DNA from: Rhizobium grahamii
GTDB lineage: Bacteria; Pseudomonadota; Alphaproteobacteria; Rhizobiales; Rhizobiaceae
Direction of reading: 5' to 3'
Length of the DNA: 64,000 bases
Assembly: GCF_009498215.1 (NCBI RefSeq)
Contig: NZ_CP043498.1
Span: 3,205,501-3,269,500 of the forward strand
The notes beneath the pieces are model-generated. The model was given only the letters and a program-made list of their open reading frames with translations. It was not told the DNA's origin and did no database searches. This document shows positions 38,517 through 47,952 of the stretch, piece by piece. Numbering within the stretch: the first letter of the stretch is position 1; every line of letters starts with the position of its first letter. The position numbers were made by a program, and so were the translations under genes.

Positions 38517-39263
38517 TTGGATATCACGCCGGAGACAGAGGACAGCAGCGCCGTGCCGTTCCACAGGCGCATCCTTCTGTGGCTGAGAGGTCGCCCGGTC
38601 ATGATGCGTATCGTCCTTGCCTTGGCTGCACTCGCCGTCCTTCCCTACGTGCTTATCGTTCTTTATCTCCTCCCCTTCATTCACCCCGTTTCGACGTTGA
38701 TGCTCCGTGATCTCGTCCTGTTGCGGGGTTACGATCGCCAATGGGTATCGATCGACAACATATCGCCAGTACTGGTGCAGTCGGTCATGATGTCGGAAGA
38801 TGGCCAGTACTGCTTTCATGGCGGCGTGGACTGGGCGGAAATGCGCATGCTGGTCGCCGATACTCTCGCCGGCCATTCGACCCGTGGCGGCAGCACCATA
38901 CCGATGCAGACGGCGAAGAATCTCTTTCTCTGGAACAGCCGGTCTTTCGTCCGAAAGGCGCTTGAATTGCCGCTGGCCGTCACGGCGGACTTCATCTGGT
39001 CGAAGCGCCGCCTGATGGAAATCTACCTGAACATTGCCGAATGGGGACCGGGAATCTACGGGATCGAGGCAGCCGCGCGCCATCACTTCAAGGTGCCTGC
39101 TTCGAAGTTGAGCAGCCGCCAGGCTGCCCTGCTCGCGGTCTCACTCCCCAATCCGATCGATCGCAATGCCGGCAAGCCCGGCCGCGGACTGCGCAGGCTG
39201 GCCGCCGTCATCGAGAGGCGTGCCCGGAGCTCCGGCGAATATATCAGGTGCATCTACGACTGA
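38517..39263 (+). CDS. mtgA: Monofunctional peptidoglycan transglycosylase MtgA
   Basis: About 248 residues with one N-terminal membrane anchor ([28 protein letters not shown] in outline) and a GT51 domain. The catalytic Glu is in [15 protein letters not shown], followed by [17 protein letters not shown] and [25 protein letters not shown]. It polymerises lipid II glycan strands in the periplasm. No ATG fits the N-terminus. The TTG at 38517 gives MDITPETED, with GGGGAA directly before it; the start is therefore uncertain. Confidence 0.92.
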   Translation: MDITPETEDSSAVPFHRRILLWLRGRPVMMRIVLALAALAVLPYVLIVLYLLPFIHPVSTLMLRDLVLLRGYDRQWVSIDNISPVLVQSVMMSEDGQYCFHGGVDWAEMRMLVADTLAGHSTRGGSTIPMQTAKNLFLWNSRSFVRKALELPLAVTADFIWSKRRLMEIYLNIAEWGPGIYGIEAAARHHFKVPASKLSSRQAALLAVSLPNPIDRNAGKPGRGLRRLAAVIERRARSSGEYIRCIYD

Positions 39264-39312
39264 GCAGAGCTTATCCCTCGGCTGTGTCATCCGACAGTCG
39301 TGATCCGGACGT

Positions 39313-40071
39313 ATGGACGTGCCTCCCGTCGAAACCCCGGATAATCCACCCATGCCCTCCCCCTTTTCGCCTTCTCTGCTCCGCTATTCCAGCACGCACA
39401 ATCCCGCTCCGATCCCACATCTCGGCACGCGTTATAACGACGCCGGCGAATTTCTTCCCGAACCCGGCAACACGGTCGTCTGCCATCTGGTGGACGGTTC
39501 GCGCTCGCAAAGCGCAATCCTACGTGCTCGCCAGAAATTCCTGATGATGAAGGAAGCGTCCCAGTTTGCGTTCACGCCGGTTTCGAGCCTCCATATGACG
39601 CTGTTTCAGGGGATCATCGAATACCGCCGGCGACTGCCGTTTTGGCCGCAAGACGTCTCCCTCGATACCGACATCAACCGGATGAGCGAGATCTACCTGT
39701 CCCGCCTGCAGTCCTTCCGCGCTCTCGATCCTTTTCTCGTCGAGGTGACCGAGGTCACGCCAGTCGGACTGACCGTGGCTGGCGCATCGGTCGAGGACCG
39801 CAAGGCGCTTGCGGCGTGGCGGAACGCCTTTGCCGAGGTGTTCGGATACAGGCATCCGGATCACGATTCCTATGCGTTCCACATTACTTTCTGCTATCCG
39901 ATAAGAAGGCTCGATGATCAGGCCCTTCCTGGATGGCAGGCAATGCTGGACGAGTCGCTTGAGGAATTGCGCGAAAGCGCTCCGGTATTGGAATTGAGGC
40001 CGCCCGCGTTCTGCACTTTCGAGGACATGAACCATTTCGAAGAACGGCTGATATTCGATACCGATAACTGA
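39313..40071 (+). CDS. DUF1868 protein, 2H-phosphoesterase-like
   Basis: A 252-residue soluble protein of the DUF1868 family. It carries two H-x-T-x motifs, HMTLFQG near residue 95 and HITFCYP near 195, the signature of 2H phosphoesterases that act on cyclic or 2'-phosphates of RNA and nucleotides. The true substrate is unknown. The ATG at 39313 is the longest start, but ATG 39352 is equally plausible. It precedes the GST gene by 14 bases on the same strand, suggesting co-transcription. Confidence 0.8.
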   Translation: MDVPPVETPDNPPMPSPFSPSLLRYSSTHNPAPIPHLGTRYNDAGEFLPEPGNTVVCHLVDGSRSQSAILRARQKFLMMKEASQFAFTPVSSLHMTLFQGIIEYRRRLPFWPQDVSLDTDINRMSEIYLSRLQSFRALDPFLVEVTEVTPVGLTVAGASVEDRKALAAWRNAFAEVFGYRHPDHDSYAFHITFCYPIRRLDDQALPGWQAMLDESLEELRESAPVLELRPPAFCTFEDMNHFEERLIFDTDN

Positions 40072-40085
40072 TCGAAGGAACGGAT

Positions 40086-40733
40086 TTGGACAAGCTTACA
40101 CTCTACATCGGCAACAAGAACTATTCGTCCTGGTCGTTCCGGGCCTGGATTGCGATGACCGCGGGCGGCATTCCGTTCGAGGAAGTGGTTGTTCCATTCG
40201 ATTTCGCAACCGGAAATCAGCACTTCAGGGAGTTCTCGCCGAATGGGCAGGTGCCGGTCCTGGTGCATGGAGAGCTTCGCGTCTGGCAATCTCTCGCCAT
40301 CATCGAATATGTCGCCGAGCTTTTCCCCGAGGCCGGAATCTGGCCCAAGGAGCGGGACAAGCGCGCGGTGGCGCGGGCGGCCTCCATGGAGATGCTGTCC
40401 AGCTTCCATCATCTTCGCAACGCCTGCCCGATGAACATCAGGCGTCCCAAGGGCAAGATAGCCTTGGCCGATGGCGTGATGGCGGATGTCGCACGCATTG
40501 AGGCGATCTGGCGTGACCTCCGCGCTCGCTCGGGTGGACCATTCCTGCTCGGAGCTTTTTCGGGAATTGATGCGATGTTTGCGCCGGTCGTCAATCGGTT
40601 CGATACTTACGACCTCGTCACTGCCAGCGACACACTGAGCTACATCGCGGAAGTGAAGGCTCATCCTGCCTGGCGAGCCTGGGAAGAGGCTGCCCGCGCC
40701 GAGCCCTGGATCGTTCAGGAAGACGAGGTCTGA
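40086..40733 (+). CDS. Glutathione S-transferase family protein
   Basis: A 215-residue GST. The thioredoxin-like N-domain has the active-site serine region NKNYSSWSFRAWIAM and the cis-proline NGQVPVLVHGELRVWQSLAIIEYV. The C-terminal helical domain ends KAHPAWRAWEEAAR. The start is TTG at 40086 with AAGGAAC just upstream; no ATG is available before the conserved first strand. Substrates are unknown. Confidence 0.9.
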   Translation: MDKLTLYIGNKNYSSWSFRAWIAMTAGGIPFEEVVVPFDFATGNQHFREFSPNGQVPVLVHGELRVWQSLAIIEYVAELFPEAGIWPKERDKRAVARAASMEMLSSFHHLRNACPMNIRRPKGKIALADGVMADVARIEAIWRDLRARSGGPFLLGAFSGIDAMFAPVVNRFDTYDLVTASDTLSYIAEVKAHPAWRAWEEAARAEPWIVQEDEV

Positions 40734-40887
40734 AGAAGAATCTGGGGAATCTCAAAAAATAAGCTTGGGACTGGTCAAGTCCCTACAAGGCATGTATAAG
40801 CGCGCAAAATTTCCGAAATCGCGATACGTCGTTTCGGCCGCCAGTCTGGCCGTTGGATGTGTTTGCCCGTGAAGTGGAGTAATTAAA

Positions 40888-41073
40888 ATGGCTGTACCGA
40901 AGAGAAAAACAAGCCCGTCCAAGCGCGGTATGCGCCGCTCTGCTGACGCGCTGAAGGCACCGACCTACGTTGAAGACAAGAACTCCGGCGAACTGCGTCG
41001 CCCGCACCATATCGATCTTAAGACCGGTATGTATCGCGGCCGTCAGGTTCTGACGCCGAAGGAAAGCGCATAA
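40888..41073 (+). CDS. rpmF: 50S ribosomal protein L32
   Basis: A 61-residue basic protein beginning [21 protein letters not shown], the standard L32 N-terminus. It lacks the zinc-binding cysteine pairs found in some L32 proteins, as is usual in alphaproteobacteria. The upstream region contains GGGACT-N5-AGTCCC (40767-40783), which may be a leader hairpin. A terminator follows at 41108. Confidence 0.98.
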
Positions 41074-41079
41074 TATCTG

Positions 41080-41097
41080 TTTGCGCATATGCGCAAA
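41080..41097. repeat. Perfect 18-base palindrome TTTGCGCATATGCGCAAA
   Basis: It lies seven bases after the rpmF stop and just before its terminator. It is perfectly self-complementary without a loop, so as DNA it would suit a dimeric regulator. As RNA it could form a weak extra hairpin. Function unknown. Confidence 0.6.
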
Positions 41098-41107
41098 TGA
41101 TGATCGC

Positions 41108-41136
41108 AGGGCCGGCCACGAGCCGGCCTTTTGCGT
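41108..41136 (+). terminator. Rho-independent terminator after rpmF
   Basis: A GGGCCGGC / GCCGGCCT stem with a short CACGA loop is followed by TTTTGCGTTT. It separates rpmF from the small membrane-protein gene. Confidence 0.8.
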
Positions 41137-41220
41137 TTCAGCGGCAATGTATTGTTTTCATGTCTTGAAGTGACGTGAAGATTTGCGGCACTATTCTTCC
41201 GTCGAGGGAGATTCCGCTAA

Positions 41221-41628
41221 ATGTTCAACGCCTTTCCGCTGATGATCATTCCTTTCGTTCTCTACAATCTTGCAATGTTGGGCCTGATGGGCAGCGGCGG
41301 ACTTCCGGCGCTGAAGAATGACGTGGTCGTGCTGTCGATGATATCAGGTGCGATCTGGAGCATGTCGCTCGGCGACCTGTTCATCGTCTTGGCGCTTTGC
41401 GTTCTGTTCTTCGAGATATTGAAGGCAACGCGAAATGGCGGCGGAAGCCTCGCCAATCATATGCTCTCGATGCTCGTGTTCATCGCGTTCCTGGTCGAGT
41501 TTCTGCTCGTTCAGGACGCAGCAACGCAAGTATTCTTCATTCTGATGACGATTACTCTGATCGACGTGATCGGCGGCTTCGCCGTGTCGGTCCGCAGCGC
41601 GGGCCGTGACGTCTCGATCGGACTTTGA
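41221..41628 (+). CDS. Hypothetical integral membrane protein
   Basis: A 135-residue protein with four predicted membrane helices: residues ~5-25, 45-70 (MSLGDLFIVLALCVLFFEIL), 78-97 and 100-122. A short charged loop KATRNGGGS lies between the second and third. GAGGGAGA precedes the ATG. I do not recognise a characterised family, and no catalytic residues stand out. It is convergent with phaR. The gap between them contains the inverted repeat TGCCGGATC / GATCCGGCA (41640-41672), a possible bidirectional hairpin. Confidence 0.8.
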   Translation: MFNAFPLMIIPFVLYNLAMLGLMGSGGLPALKNDVVVLSMISGAIWSMSLGDLFIVLALCVLFFEILKATRNGGGSLANHMLSMLVFIAFLVEFLLVQDAATQVFFILMTITLIDVIGGFAVSVRSAGRDVSIGL

Positions 41629-41688
41629 AAGACCGCTCTTGCCGGATCAGCGGGAGAAGCGCGGATCCGGCAGTTCAGTCCGTAGATT

Positions 41689-42264
41689 TCAGAGGCTGTC
41701 GAGCTTGTTTTGAAGCGCGCGCAATTGCTGCTTCAACTCGTCGATATCCTTTGCCTCGGCCTTGCGCGTCGTCTCCTTTGCGGGCGGCGTCATGAAAGGC
41801 GAGAACATCTGCATTGCCTGCTGGAACATCTCGGTGTTCCGGCGCACCTGGTCTTCGACCATCTGCATCGGCAACTGCAGGTTCTTCCCCATCGGCGTTT
41901 CGCCGAAGGCACGCGTGACCTGCTCGCGCATCTGCGACTGTTGTTCCGTGAACGCTTTCATCGAATGCTCGAGGAAGCTCGGAACGACCATCTGCATCTG
42001 GTCGCCGTAATAGGTGATCAGCTGACGCAGAAATGAAATCGGCAGCAGCGTGTTCCCAGTCTTTGATTCCTGTTCGAAGATGATCTGTGTCAGCACCGAG
42101 TGGGTGATGTCATCCCCGCTCTTGGCGTCCTGGACCGTAAAATCCTCCCCCTTCTTCACCATCTCCGCCAAGTCTTCCAGCGTAACGTATGTGCTGGTTC
42201 CTGTGTTATAAAGGCGGCGATTGGCGTATTTCTTGATTACGATCTGACCCTCATTCTTCGCCAT
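41689..42264 (-). CDS. phaR: Polyhydroxyalkanoate synthesis repressor PhaR
   Basis: A 191-residue regulator. The N-terminal PHB/PHA accumulation DNA-binding domain is IVIKKYANRRLYNTGTSTYVTLEDLAEMVKKG in outline. It is followed by the PHB-binding region (GNTLLPISFLRQLITYYGDQMQ) and a C-terminal coiled coil (IDELKQQLRALQNKLDSL). PhaR senses nascent PHB granules and represses phasin and carbon-flux genes. It is divergent from phaAB, and the 237-base gap has TGC-rich sequence (TGCGATGCGGCA) of the sort PhaR binds; that site is inference. Confidence 0.95.
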   Translation of the reverse strand: MAKNEGQIVIKKYANRRLYNTGTSTYVTLEDLAEMVKKGEDFTVQDAKSGDDITHSVLTQIIFEQESKTGNTLLPISFLRQLITYYGDQMQMVVPSFLEHSMKAFTEQQSQMREQVTRAFGETPMGKNLQLPMQMVEDQVRRNTEMFQQAMQMFSPFMTPPAKETTRKAEAKDIDELKQQLRALQNKLDSL

Positions 42265-42501
42265 ATCAGTCTCCCGAAGCCCGTCTGATTGTTATGGAAG
42301 CTCCTCCAATCGGGAGTGTAGACGGAAAAGAAGGCCGGTGACAATCTCTTTGTGCGATGCGGCAACCCCTTTTGCGGTAGGCATAATTTGTCCGTATGTA
42401 AGCATTTTCGAAAATTCTTATGACGGCTAATGTCGTTTGACTCGGCGCCGAAGCTTTGTCAGTTTCACCTCATATGTGTCGGTGCAAAGAGGAGACTGCC
42501 C

Positions 42502-43683
42502 GTGTCCAATCCTTCTATCGTCATCGCTAGCGCCGCGCGTACGGCGGTTGGTTCTTTCAACGGCGCGTTCGCAACCGTACCGGCTCATGAGCTGGGCGCG
42601 GTCGCCGTTAAAAGTGTACTGGAACGCGCCGGCGTCGATGCCGCCGAGGTCGACGAAGTTATTCTAGGCCAGGTGTTGCCGGCCGGCGAAGGGCAGAATC
42701 CGGCACGCCAGGCCGCGATGAAGGCCGGCGTTCCGAAGGAAGCAACGGCGTGGGGCGTCAACCAGCTTTGCGGTTCCGGACTGCGCGCCGTGGCGCTCGG
42801 AATGCAGCAGATCGCCCTCGGTGACGCTAAGATCATCGTGGCTGGCGGCCAGGAGTCGATGTCGATGGCGCCGCACGCCGCGCACCTGCGCAGCGGCGTC
42901 AAGATGGGCGACATGAAGATGATCGACACCATGATCAAGGATGGCCTGACCGACGCGTTCTACGGCTACCACATGGGGGTGACGGCGGAGAACGTTGCCC
43001 GGCAGTGGCAACTCTCCCGTAGCGAGCAGGACGAATTCGCCGTAGCCTCTCAGAACAAGGCGGAAGCGGCCCAGAAAGCCGGCCGTTTCGCGGATGAGAT
43101 CGTGCCCTACGTCATCCAGACCCGTAAGGGAGATGTGACCGTCGATGCCGACGAATACATCCGCCACGGCGCAACGATTGACGCGATGACAAAACTCCGT
43201 CCGGCCTTCGACAAGGAAGGCACCGTCACCGCGGGCAACGCTTCCGGTCTCAATGACGGAGCCGCTGCGGCATTGCTCATGACGGAAGCCGAGGCATCCC
43301 GGCGCGGTATTCAGCCACTTGCCCGCATCGTTTCGTGGGCGACCGCCGGCGTTGATCCGCAGGTGATGGGAACGGGGCCAATCCCGGCTTCGCGCAAGGC
43401 TCTCGAAAAGGCCGGCTGGTCCGTCTCCGATCTCGATCTCATCGAGGCCAACGAAGCGTTCGCCGCACAGGCCTGCGCGGTCAACAAGGATCTCGGCTGG
43501 GATCCTGCGATCGTCAACGTCAACGGCGGCGCGATCGCTATTGGCCATCCGATCGGTGCCTCCGGCGCACGCGTCCTCAACACGTTGCTGTTCGAGATGA
43601 AGAGACGCGGTGCAAAGAAAGGTCTGGCAACACTTTGCATCGGCGGCGGCATGGGTGTCGCCATGTGCTTCGAGGCACTGTGA
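42502..43683 (+). CDS. phaA: Acetyl-CoA C-acetyltransferase PhaA (beta-ketothiolase)
   Basis: A 393-residue thiolase that condenses two acetyl-CoA for PHB synthesis. The acylated Cys is in [14 protein letters not shown] (near 89). The C-terminal active-site blocks are [19 protein letters not shown] with the general-base His, and CIGGGMG with the second Cys. The start is GTG at 42502, eight bases after AGAGGAGA, giving the exact family length; an ATG at 42430 would add an unrelated leader. It is followed 67 bases later by phaB. Confidence 0.97.
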   Translation: MSNPSIVIASAARTAVGSFNGAFATVPAHELGAVAVKSVLERAGVDAAEVDEVILGQVLPAGEGQNPARQAAMKAGVPKEATAWGVNQLCGSGLRAVALGMQQIALGDAKIIVAGGQESMSMAPHAAHLRSGVKMGDMKMIDTMIKDGLTDAFYGYHMGVTAENVARQWQLSRSEQDEFAVASQNKAEAAQKAGRFADEIVPYVIQTRKGDVTVDADEYIRHGATIDAMTKLRPAFDKEGTVTAGNASGLNDGAAAALLMTEAEASRRGIQPLARIVSWATAGVDPQVMGTGPIPASRKALEKAGWSVSDLDLIEANEAFAAQACAVNKDLGWDPAIVNVNGGAIAIGHPIGASGARVLNTLLFEMKRRGAKKGLATLCIGGGMGVAMCFEAL

Positions 43684-43750
43684 ACCGCCTATCGATGCGT
43701 GAACTATCAAGCTCCGCAGTATAGCGGAGCCTTACACAGGGGAGCGAAAC

Positions 43751-44476
43751 ATGAGCAGAGTAGCGGTCGTTACCGGCGGCACCCGAGGCATTGGTGCTGC
43801 GATTTCTCTCGCGCTGAAAAACGCTGGCTATAAAGTCGCCGCCAATTATGCGGGCAACGACGAGAAGGCCAAGGCATTCCACGATGCGACCGGCATTCCG
43901 GTCTTCAAGTGGGATGTGTCTGACTATGCCGCTTGCGGCGAAGGCCTTACCGAGGTCGAAGCGCAGGTCGGACCTGTCGAAGTTCTTATCAACAACGCCG
44001 GGATTACAAGGGACGCCATGTTCCACAAGATGACGCCGCAGCAGTGGCATGAGGTCGTCAACACCAACCTGACCGGCCTGTTCAACATGACCCATCAGGT
44101 TTGGGGCGGCATGCGTGAACGGAGCTTTGGCCGCATCGTCAACATATCGTCGATCAATGGTCAGAAAGGCCAGATGGGACAGGCCAACTACTCGGCCGCA
44201 AAGGCGGGTGATCTGGGCTTCACCAAGGCGCTGGCCCAGGAAGGCGCGGCGAAGAACATCACGGTCAACGCGATCTGCCCCGGCTACATCGGCACCGAGA
44301 TGGTTCTCGCGGTGCCCGAGAAGGTGCTGAACGAACGCATCATCCCGCAGATTCCAGTTGGAAGACTTGGGGAGCCGGAAGAAGTGGCGCGCTGCGTCGT
44401 GTTCCTTGTCTCCGATGACGCCGGCTTTATCACGGGTTCAACCTTGAGCGCCAACGGCGGACAGCTCTTCGTCTAA
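43751..44476 (+). CDS. phaB: Acetoacetyl-CoA reductase PhaB
   Basis: A 241-residue short-chain dehydrogenase. The cofactor motif TGGTRGIGAAIS is at the N-terminus, followed by NNAGITRD, catalytic Ser in NISSINGQKGQMGQ, and YSAAKAG (Tyr-x3-Lys). The Q-K-G-Q-x-G-Q stretch is specific to acetoacetyl-CoA reductases. It makes (R)-3-hydroxybutyryl-CoA with NADPH. No PHB synthase is in the window. Confidence 0.97.
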   Translation: MSRVAVVTGGTRGIGAAISLALKNAGYKVAANYAGNDEKAKAFHDATGIPVFKWDVSDYAACGEGLTEVEAQVGPVEVLINNAGITRDAMFHKMTPQQWHEVVNTNLTGLFNMTHQVWGGMRERSFGRIVNISSINGQKGQMGQANYSAAKAGDLGFTKALAQEGAAKNITVNAICPGYIGTEMVLAVPEKVLNERIIPQIPVGRLGEPEEVARCVVFLVSDDAGFITGSTLSANGGQLFV

Positions 44477-44495
44477 CGCACGAATCCCGTGTGCC

Positions 44496-44642
44496 CTAGC
44501 GCACCGATCCGGTGTGCTCGACTGTCTGACCATCCCGCTGTAGCGACTGCTGCAGCGGCTTGGTTTCATAAGGATTGATCGAAGCCGCGTAGGTAGCAAT
44601 CGCAATGGTCAGGAATGCTGCCGCTCCGATGATTCTGGTCAT
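44496..44642 (-). CDS. Small membrane-anchored protein (48 aa)
   Basis: A 48-residue frame beginning MTRIIGAAAFLTIAIATYAAS, with a single hydrophobic segment and a polar tail ending GQTVEHTGSVR. GGGAG lies nine bases before the ATG. The phaB stop is 20 bases from its own stop, convergent. The sequence looks like a signal-anchored or exported peptide. I do not recognise a family. Confidence 0.6.
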   Translation of the reverse strand: MTRIIGAAAFLTIAIATYAASINPYETKPLQQSLQRDGQTVEHTGSVR

Positions 44643-44725
44643 GTTCGTCTCCCAAGTCCGGTGCAGACATTCGTGCTGGAGACCGGTGTCGATATTGGGG
44701 CTGATTTAAGGAAACATTCGGTCAG

Positions 44726-44872
44726 TCAACGGTTGCCCTGACGGCGTTGCCTAATCCTCACGGGTATACGCTGCATTGCCTGCGTTTCGTTGCGGATCGC
44801 GGCAAGCGCCGTGCCCAGAAATGCTGCTGCGATCAGAATTGCCACGCTGGAATTCATTAGTAGCTGTGCCAT
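44726..44872 (-). CDS. Small hydrophobic-basic protein (48 aa)
   Basis: A second 48-residue frame, MAQLLMNSSVAILIAAAFLG at the N-terminus, with one hydrophobic segment and a very basic tail (RIPVRIRQRRQGNR). AAGGAA sits seven bases before the ATG. It lies 83 bases upstream of the other small gene on the same strand. The remainder of 44477-45006 shows no other gene. Confidence 0.6.
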   Translation of the reverse strand: MAQLLMNSSVAILIAAAFLGTALAAIRNETQAMQRIPVRIRQRRQGNR

Positions 44873-45006
44873 AGAAGCATTCCTTTCAAGGAAGCAGCGG
44901 CTGGATGCCGTTGCTTCAACTGGGAAAGATATGCGCCTCTACCACTCGGCTCGATAGAGTGAACTTTGGCGACCGATCGTCAACACTGCATTGACGAACG
45001 AGCGGC

Positions 45007-46152
45007 CTACTCGCCGCCGATCCATGTCCGGCGAATGTCGACAGCATCACTCATGTGAACGAGATCCGCACGCGCGCCTGGCAGCAGGCTGCCCCGGTCG
45101 TGAAGCCGCAGGAAGCGAGCAGGATAAATCGTCGCCATTCGCAGCGCCTCTGCAAGGGTAAGATCCAGATAGGTGACGCCGTAGCGAATGGCGGATGCCA
45201 TATCCACGTCCGAACCCGCAAGCGTCCCATCGGCAAGCACGAGCTTGGAGCAGAAGCCGCCTTTTTCGCGACGAACCGTGCGACCGTTGAGCGTAAAGCT
45301 ATTGAGCTCGGAGCCGACCAGAGACATAGCATCGGTCACGAAGAAGAGCTTGCCCTCCCCGCGCTTCGAGCGAAGCGCGACGCGTAGCGCCTTGGGATCG
45401 ACGTGGTGGCCATCGGCAATAATGCCGCACCAGACCGACGGGTGATCAAGCGCCGCGCCAACCAGACCGGGAGTGCGATGGCCCATCTGGCTCATGGCAT
45501 TGAAGAGGTGCGTGACTCCGCGCGCGCCGGCATCGAACAGTGCTTCCGCCGCCTCGCTGGAGCAATCCGAATGCCCGATGCTGACGATAACGCCGGCCTC
45601 ATTGAGCTTTCGCACCTGTCCGGCGGTCACCTGCTCCGCCGCGATCGTCACCAGCAACGTGCCGATCGACTGCCTGGCTGAAATGAATGCCTCGACGTCC
45701 TTGTCTTCCACGGGCCGCATCAATTCGGCGAGATGCGCACCCTTGCGAGCTGGAGCAAGATGCGGGCCTTCGAGATGCAGACCTCCAACGCCCCTGTTTG
45801 TTTCGACGGCGTGCTTCGCGGCTTCAATGGCCGAGAGCGTCGCGCTGGCAGTATCCGTGATGAGGGTGGGCAGAAGCGCTGTCGTGCCGTAAGGACGATG
45901 CCCGTCGGCAATCATGTACATCGACTCGACCGACGGCTCATCGTTCAACATCCGCCCGCCGCCGCCATTGACCTGTGCGTCGACGAAGCCGGCACACAGA
46001 ACCCCACCGTCAAGCACAACAGTTTCACCAGCGGGATGGTAGCCCGCCGAGGCAATTCGCTCAACCCGACCGCCCGCCACGACCAGGACCTTATCGTCAT
46101 GGAACCGCTCGCCATCAAAGATGCGGGCGCCAATAAAGACCTTGCGTTGCAT
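45007..46152 (-). CDS. nagA: N-acetylglucosamine-6-phosphate deacetylase NagA
   Basis: A 381-residue amidohydrolase. The family blocks are GFVDAQVNGGGG, HLEGPHLAPARKGAH (metal-binding Glu and His), SIGHSDCSSE, THLFNAMSQMGHRTPG, and the catalytic Asp in FFVTDAMSLVG. It converts GlcNAc-6-P to GlcN-6-P. The ATG at 46152 overlaps the stop of the SIS gene (TGATG). It is last in the nagR-SIS-nagA operon. Confidence 0.96.
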   Translation of the reverse strand: MQRKVFIGARIFDGERFHDDKVLVVAGGRVERIASAGYHPAGETVVLDGGVLCAGFVDAQVNGGGGRMLNDEPSVESMYMIADGHRPYGTTALLPTLITDTASATLSAIEAAKHAVETNRGVGGLHLEGPHLAPARKGAHLAELMRPVEDKDVEAFISARQSIGTLLVTIAAEQVTAGQVRKLNEAGVIVSIGHSDCSSEAAEALFDAGARGVTHLFNAMSQMGHRTPGLVGAALDHPSVWCGIIADGHHVDPKALRVALRSKRGEGKLFFVTDAMSLVGSELNSFTLNGRTVRREKGGFCSKLVLADGTLAGSDVDMASAIRYGVTYLDLTLAEALRMATIYPARFLRLHDRGSLLPGARADLVHMSDAVDIRRTWIGGE

Positions 46153-47182
46153 CACATCGTCTCCGTAACCTTCAGCAGGTTTGCCGGTTTGTCTGGATCA
46201 AAGCCCTTGCGACGCGTCACGGACTCAATCAGGCGATAGTAGACGAGTAGGGAGACCAACGGGTCCAGAAGCCCGTTACCCGTCGTCGGCACACGCAGAT
46301 TGATGCCGGCCAACGGTTGCGAGGAAAAGGGCACGGCAGTTGCCCCGAGTTTCTGCAGTCGCTCCAGGGCCTGGACATTGTTGGCATAGGCCGCATCATC
46401 GGGAGCAAAGGCAACGATTGGGAAGCCCGGCTGTACGAGACGCATCGGCCCATGCATCAGTTCAGCCAGCGAGAAGGCTTCCGCATGCAGGCTCGCCGTT
46501 TCCTTTGCCTTCAAGGCGGCCTCAAGAGCGATCGCGAAGGCAGGGCCTCGGCCGGCCGTGTAAAGCGAGGTGGCGCCCAAAAGCACTTCCTCGGCATCAG
46601 CCGTGTCGATACCGGCGGTCGAAAGCAGCGCCTCGGGAAGCTTTTCTAACGCGTGCTGAAGATCGCGCTTACCGCCAATCGCCGCCGTTACACCCGATAA
46701 GGCGGCGACCGAGGCGATGAAGGACTTCGTTGCCGCAACGCTCTTTTCAGGGCCCGCGTTGAGCCGAGGACGATATCCGCCTGTTTTGCGAGCGGGCTGT
46801 CGACCACATTGACCACGGCAATCGTCGTCGCACCACCGCGTTTGGCAGCGTCCTGTAGAGCGACGATATCGGGGCTCGCTCCGGACTGCGAGACGGTGAA
46901 GTGCACCCCACCCTTCAGATGCAGCGGCGCCGTATAAACGGACGCTATCGAGGGGCCGATCGAAGCAACGGGTATGCCGCAGCTAATCTCCAGAAGATAT
47001 TTGAAGAACGTCGCCGCGTGATCGGAAGACCCGCGCGCCGCTGTGGTGACGACACCGGGAGCGTTGTCGGAAAACAGCTTCGCGATCTCTGCAAAGACCT
47101 TGTTCTCCTTCTCTAGGAGCGTTGCAACGACCTCCGGGGATTGCCCGGCTTCCTGCAACATCAACGACTGTGTCTCACTCAT
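46152..47182 (-). pseudogene. SIS-domain GlcN-6-P deaminase/isomerase (NagB-II/AgaS-like), frameshifted
   Basis: Two frames make up a 343-residue double-SIS protein related to the isomerase half of GlmS. The 5' frame has TTAARGSSDHAATFFKYLLE and VSQSGASPDIV, then breaks after ADIVLG. The other frame carries TAGRGPAFAIALEAALKAKETASLHAEAF and ends PANLLKVTETM. One base inserted near 46762/46763 restores VLGLNAGPEKSVAATKSFIASVAAL. The first ATG overlaps the nagR stop. The predicted role is GlcN-6-P to Fru-6-P, the step after NagA. Either a real mutation or an indel error is possible; the high conservation on both sides favours error. Confidence 0.85.
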
Positions 47183-47952
47183 GGCTCTTCTCCAATTCTC
47201 AATTCTGCAACGAAGTCGTATGCGTCGCCTCGATAGTGCGACCGCGTGTATTCAACGGGGCGTTCGTCATCGAGGCGCGAGACGCGCTCGATCAGCAAGG
47301 CGGGGGCACCTGCCTTCACCTCGAGCGCCGCTGCCGATGACCGGTCCAGGATGACCGCTGTCAGGCGCTGGACCGCTCGTACCGGCCGGTTCCCGCTCGC
47401 GGCTAGCGCGTCGTAGAGCGACCCCTCGTTGCCCTGGCTGGCGCCCAGAAACTTTAATGGCACCACCGACCGCTCGATCGCCAAAGGCTGCCCATCGGCC
47501 AGGCGCAAGCGATCCAGCCGGAGAACCTGTTCATCCAAACCAAGACCAAGCAAAAAGGCCTCCTCAGGCGACGGTGTCGCAATCGTGCGCGACAGAATTT
47601 TTGCGGCCGGCACGCGACCGCGCGAACGCATGTCTGCCGAGAATGACGACAGTCGCCAAAGCGACTGCTCCATCCGCTGCACGCTTCCGGAAACGAAAGT
47701 ACCGCTGCCATGCCGTGATTCCAGTGTCCCCGCATTCAGAAGATCACGATACGCGGTGCGCACGGTAACGCGGCCGATCTGGAGAGACTCCGAAAGATCG
47801 CGTTCGCTCGGCAGCGCTGTCCCGGGCTTTAGCAAGCCTTCCTGAATGAGCCCGGTGAGGGCCGCCGCCAATCGCTTGTAAAGCGGGCCACTGCGCTGGG
47901 TATCGCGCAAACCACGGCTCTCGATTTCGGCAATCAGACTGGTTCTATCCAT
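47179..47952 (-). CDS. GntR-family regulator of amino-sugar catabolism (NagR/DasR-like)
   Basis: A 257-residue HutC-subfamily GntR protein. The winged helix is in GTALPSERDLSESLQIGRVTVRTAYRDLLNAGTLESRHGSGTFV (part; residues ~45-85). The UTRA effector domain has LRLADGQPLAIERSVVP and ARSLDDERP-like VEYTRSHYRGD. The start is the ATG at 47952. The start codon lies inside an 18-base palindrome and below two further GAACC repeats, and there is almost no leader, which suggests autorepression. It is first in the operon and its stop overlaps the SIS gene ATG. Confidence 0.92.
   Translation of the reverse strand: MDRTSLIAEIESRGLRDTQRSGPLYKRLAAALTGLIQEGLLKPGTALPSERDLSESLQIGRVTVRTAYRDLLNAGTLESRHGSGTFVSGSVQRMEQSLWRLSSFSADMRSRGRVPAAKILSRTIATPSPEEAFLLGLGLDEQVLRLDRLRLADGQPLAIERSVVPLKFLGASQGNEGSLYDALAASGNRPVRAVQRLTAVILDRSSAAALEVKAGAPALLIERVSRLDDERPVEYTRSHYRGDAYDFVAELRIGEEP

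Noticed and set aside
40767..40783. GGGACT-N5-AGTCCC hairpin upstream of rpmF as a terminator for the GST gene
   Set aside because: No T-run follows it; a leader structure or chance is as likely.
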